NCBI RefSeq assembly: GCF_002559405.1
Contig: NZ_NTZO01000027.1
Location: 20,932-84,931 of the forward strand
Reading direction: 5' to 3'
Length of the DNA stretch: 64,000 nt
Source: Bacillus sp. AFS001701
GTDB lineage: Bacteria > Bacillota > Bacilli > Bacillales > Bacillaceae_G
In this document: one piece after another, positions 62,101 through 64,000 of the stretch
Layout: each line of letters starts with the position of its first letter
Position numbering within the stretch: the first letter of the stretch is position 1
Translations under genes and position numbers: made by a program
Notes under the pieces: model-generated
Seen by the model: the letters and a program-made list of their open reading frames with translations, nothing else
Told to the model about the DNA's origin: nothing
Database searches by the model: none

Positions 62101-63467
62101 AAGCTGGTCAAATTGTAGAAACTGCTAATGCAACAGATAAAACTGTTACAATATCAGGTAATGCATTTGATAAAAATATAGCTGAAATGCAAGCAGCTGG
62201 AATTACTGCTTCACAAGGCGAAAATAAAATGTATTATTATAATCCAAATAACTCCGCTGAAATTAATATTCCAGTAGACGAAAATGGAAACTTCAATTCT
62301 ACTATACCATTGGCTACAGCTGGTCCAAATACTTTACCAATTACTGAGTATGATTTCTATGACAGAGATAAATCAACTGTAGAAAATTATGGTAGCTTTA
62401 AAGACGTATACTTTATTAAAAAAGGAACAGCTTATACTACAGCAATTTCTGATAAACAACGAATCAACATGGGAGATTCTACAACAGTAACATTCTCAAC
62501 TAAAAATATAGCAACGCCAGTGAAAAAAGCTGAGTACTCATTCTTATATCCAGCTAAGTTCTTAGACGTTATGAATGTAAAGCCACATGGAACATATGAT
62601 GGAAAATTAGATGTTAAATATACAACTACAACTTTTAATAATACGTACAATGTTATGACAATTACAGCAACAGCAACTGGTGACCTAGCAACAACGGGGA
62701 TTGCTGGAGATACTTCTTTAGTAGACTTGACTTTCAAAGCAAAAGACCAATACTACAAAGGAGCAATGCAGTTAGAAGATCCAACTGGTACATCTAGATT
62801 CTTTAAAGCTGTTTATACAGATGTTGATAATAGTACAGTAACAACTCAAGGCATTCAACCTTATTTCTATGTGACTCCTACTTATTCTCTAATGAGAGGC
62901 GCGGTTCAAGCAGAAGGATTAGCTTCAGGATTTGATAATTTAGGGAATGCAATAATGAAAAAGATTGACTATAATAAAGCTGGATCAAAAATTAGTGTAA
63001 AAGATTCAAGTGGAAAAGAATATGGAGTATCAGATCCTTTAGGTAATAGTGTAACTGCTCCACAGGGTTTCACAACTAGATTACCAATTACAGATAAACC
63101 ATTTACTTTATCAATTGACGTACCAGGACACTTTACATTTAAAAAAGACTTTACAGTTGGTATAAAAGAAGACGGTAAAGTGACTGCCGGATCTAAACCA
63201 GTTGATTATAGCTATATCCCTGGTGGAGATGTAGATAAAAACAATGTAATTGACGTGAAAGATGCTCTTTACATCGAAACTTATTGGGGGACTAATAAGC
63301 GCGATGCGGATATTAACTATGATGGCGTAGTTGATGAGAAAGATATGCAGTTTGTAATCGATAACTACTCTATGCAAAATCCGTGGAATGAGAACTCTCC
63401 TAAGGCAGTTAAAAAGTTTAAGGGTAAATCTTTAGATGATGTTTTAACTGACCTTGGTTTAGAGTAA
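59175..63467 (+). CDS. Large secreted subtilase (Vpr-like) with PA, cohesin-like and dockerin modules
   Basis: The protein is 1430 residues from ATG 59175 (MKKKIKKNVTTLAF), preceded by a GGGGAAAG; longer frames upstream lack a site. The order is signal peptide to about residue 35, I9-type propeptide (VIVEFKDKP... to about 170), then the S8 domain with D226, H278 and S621 in GTSMATP. A PA insert lies at about 440-540. Fn3-like/DUF domains follow to about 1080, then a cohesin-like beta domain (about 1088-1225). A type I dockerin (about 1350-1400) has two calcium loops, DVDKNNVIDVKDA and DINYDGVVDEKDM. It should be an exported protease. B. subtilis Vpr is about 800 residues. Confidence 0.92.
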   Translation: MKKKIKKNVTTLAFTTGLVTSVFNPISHGRNVHAQSMTKVEQVLSAFTPAQREAIKQLKVSDKEGLQVSPDLDLTSDAPTSVIVEFKDKPAQTAVMVAETEGTTLSEADAQAKVDASHESFDQDLKTIFSKELKEKKNPYKIKRSFKKAFNGVSMTIPANKVKSLLKSNAVQAVWSDLQVQLDDPTTKVEGSGEQGPTHNMVTFPGVEKLHEEGYTGKGVKIGILDTGIDYNHPDLKGAFKGGYDFVDNDNDPMETTYADWQKSGQPETNGEAYYTEHGTHVAGIIAGQGKNNADYAVTGVAPDADIYAYRVLGPYGSGSTSAILAGIDKAVSEGMDIISMSLGANYNDPLYPTSIAVNNAVLSGVTAVVAAGNSGKKMYSLGAPGNAPLAITVGASDTSATIPNYSATAKSSTGDLPANLKLAAQGLTDNIADLQGKTYQMVNVGAGAETAYFKRDADGNYTIPVDVTGKIVLAQRGILGVEEIVKRAKSHGAKAVVLTNQSGDTLQDVFLGNVYGYIPTFLINSTQGTNISIKIPLNEANKGKTIDFTFADMSQTVTTGNKLADFSSRGPSRVLYDIKPEVTAPGVSVFSTVPSYMHKDENGKPLPDYKYAYERLSGTSMATPNVSGVAALLKQAHPDMTPADIKASLMNSADSLNDKYSVYEVGAGLVNPYKAVHSQVEIQVKDQTKTLSSNAKNSDSSITLASKGIKTIKNITGALSFGEQAVEGTDFTESRSMTIFNKSSEDKTFDVKVQFQTLDARFTNDSRADQDAAVNGVTLEVKSSVKVKRYSSTNMDATINVPKTAKLGTYEGYVVYTNQKNPDEKYKIPFAIHTVKEDIDYVTGNPAAFTLPYEAGSNATKWSVGVNFKLNSHMRTFDFFLVDPKTNEEIGYLGTADGMGADENAEYYFRGVLNNGQYSPLTGDPDNPVGFGFDEVTPGLWKIRMVGTNDKGETFTKDAPIFYGEIEPKVTMNYEAGQIVETANATDKTVTISGNAFDKNIAEMQAAGITASQGENKMYYYNPNNSAEINIPVDENGNFNSTIPLATAGPNTLPITEYDFYDRDKSTVENYGSFKDVYFIKKGTAYTTAISDKQRINMGDSTTVTFSTKNIATPVKKAEYSFLYPAKFLDVMNVKPHGTYDGKLDVKYTTTTFNNTYNVMTITATATGDLATTGIAGDTSLVDLTFKAKDQYYKGAMQLEDPTGTSRFFKAVYTDVDNSTVTTQGIQPYFYVTPTYSLMRGAVQAEGLASGFDNLGNAIMKKIDYNKAGSKISVKDSSGKEYGVSDPLGNSVTAPQGFTTRLPITDKPFTLSIDVPGHFTFKKDFTVGIKEDGKVTAGSKPVDYSYIPGGDVDKNNVIDVKDALYIETYWGTNKRDADINYDGVVDEKDMQFVIDNYSMQNPWNENSPKAVKKFKGKSLDDVLTDLGLE

Positions 63468-63489
63468 TTGAATAATAGGTTTATAGTAG

Positions 63490-63524
63490 AATCGGTGACG
63501 ACTATATGTCGTTACCGATTTTTT
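63490..63524 (+). terminator. Intrinsic terminator after the subtilase gene
   Basis: ATCGGTgACGAC and GTCGTtACCGAT pair around a 5-nt loop, followed by TTTTTT. Confidence 0.92.
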
Positions 63525-63995
63525 ATAATACGGCAATCTACTTTATTCCACAGATCTACAGATGGAATTACTGTCAAAAATACCATTTTCTAAGTAGTGC
63601 TTTATATACATTTTAATAAATTACTAACTAAATTCTATTAGTTCTTTTGGAAACTATTAACAATATTTGTTTATTACCCCAAATCTTATATAAGTAATCC
63701 ACTAAAAAATAATCCTCCCAAAGAGGTTATTAACATTTTTCGAGGTAAAGACCCTAAATTCTATTTAAAAGTCGTTCATTAGACAATCTTTTTAACCGAA
63801 ATTGCCATCTTATCATTCTATCGAACTATGCTTTATTCCCCCAATTTACTGTGAACAGTAGAGTAGGTAAAATTCAAATTGTATTTATTTTTTACTAGGA
63901 ATGATTAGTAATCTATCATTTTATAAATTTACTAATTTTAAAAAGTAGCGAAATAAATATAAAACTTAAAACAGATAAAAAAAGGAGCAATGTTA
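63525..63995. other. Gene-free AT-rich region at the right edge
   Basis: About 470 bp contain no supportable gene on either strand. A minus-strand hairpin is noted separately at 63704-63732. The remainder probably includes the promoter of the gene that starts at the edge, but no convincing -35/-10 pair could be fixed. Confidence 0.4.
63704..63732 (-). terminator. Orphan minus-strand terminator-like hairpin
   Basis: On the minus strand AATAACCTC pairs with GAGG(A)TTATT around a 5-nt loop, followed by TTTTTT. No minus-strand gene lies upstream of it within the window. Confidence 0.4.
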
Positions 63996-64000
63996 ATGAG
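63996..64000 (+). CDS. Start of an unseen gene at the right edge
   Basis: AAAGGAG at 63981-63987 is followed 8 nt later by ATG 63996-63998, and an earlier ATG at 63990 is too close to it. Only one full codon is visible, so nothing can be said about the product. Confidence 0.35.

Overview
The window is a low-GC chromosomal stretch from a spore-forming Bacillaceae bacterium. The order ytqB-ytqA-ytzC, leuS, ytfP, murJ(ytgP), ytzG, ytzE, pepV, ytlP, amyX, ytmP, ytzH, trmB, ytnP, ytzB, ytoP, ytpP-ytpQ-ytpR, sftA, murC follows the yt region of Bacillus subtilis closely, with AT-rich codon use, Gram-positive ribosome binding sites and frequent TTG starts. A Gottfriedia- or cereus-like genus is possible, but the species cannot be fixed from the sequence alone.

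Region 1 (1-9070) holds the first codons of a CPA2-type cation/proton antiporter behind a leader hairpin, two unassigned membrane or secreted proteins, the tRNA wobble-uridine pair mnmL-mnmM, a YtzC protein, a small spore-protein-like gene, an MFS exporter, leuS behind a leucine (CUC) T-box, and a rhodanese. Region 2 (9073-24004) is conserved housekeeping: a flavoprotein, the lipid II flippase, pseudouridine synthase, dipeptidase, RNA 2H phosphoesterase, pullulanase, tRNA m7G methyltransferase, a lactonase and an M42 aminopeptidase. Region 3 (24151-31585) interrupts that core with an ABC importer operon that includes a cytosolic alkaline-phosphatase-superfamily enzyme, a DeoR regulator and a HAD phosphatase. 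It is probably for an organophosphate or phosphonate and carries repeated operator-like boxes. Region 4 (31656-39809) returns to the core: ytpPQR, sftA with an expanded repeat-rich linker, a nicotinate phosphoribosyltransferase and murC.

Region 5 (39960-64000) is accessory. It has a sarcosine-oxidase-like flavoenzyme followed by short AAATAAA repeats. Next is the most striking locus, an MFS importer, a histidine/phenylalanine ammonia-lyase homologue that has lost the Ala-Ser-Gly triad needed to make the MIO cofactor, and an AraC-type regulator. Such MIO-less lyases resemble ergothionase, so uptake and cleavage of a trimethylammonium amino acid is a concrete hypothesis. Further on lie an SDR/MerR pair with a textbook 19-bp-spacer MerR promoter, a CtaG/DUF2243 membrane pair, a frameshifted manganese catalase, two tandem copies of a 178-bp GC-rich structured repeat, an NHEJ set (Ku plus LigD split into ligase and polymerase genes), an RNase J paralogue, a decayed ArsR/AHSA1 pair, and a 1430-residue subtilase with cohesin-like and dockerin modules.

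All calls were made by reading the sequence; no database search was run.
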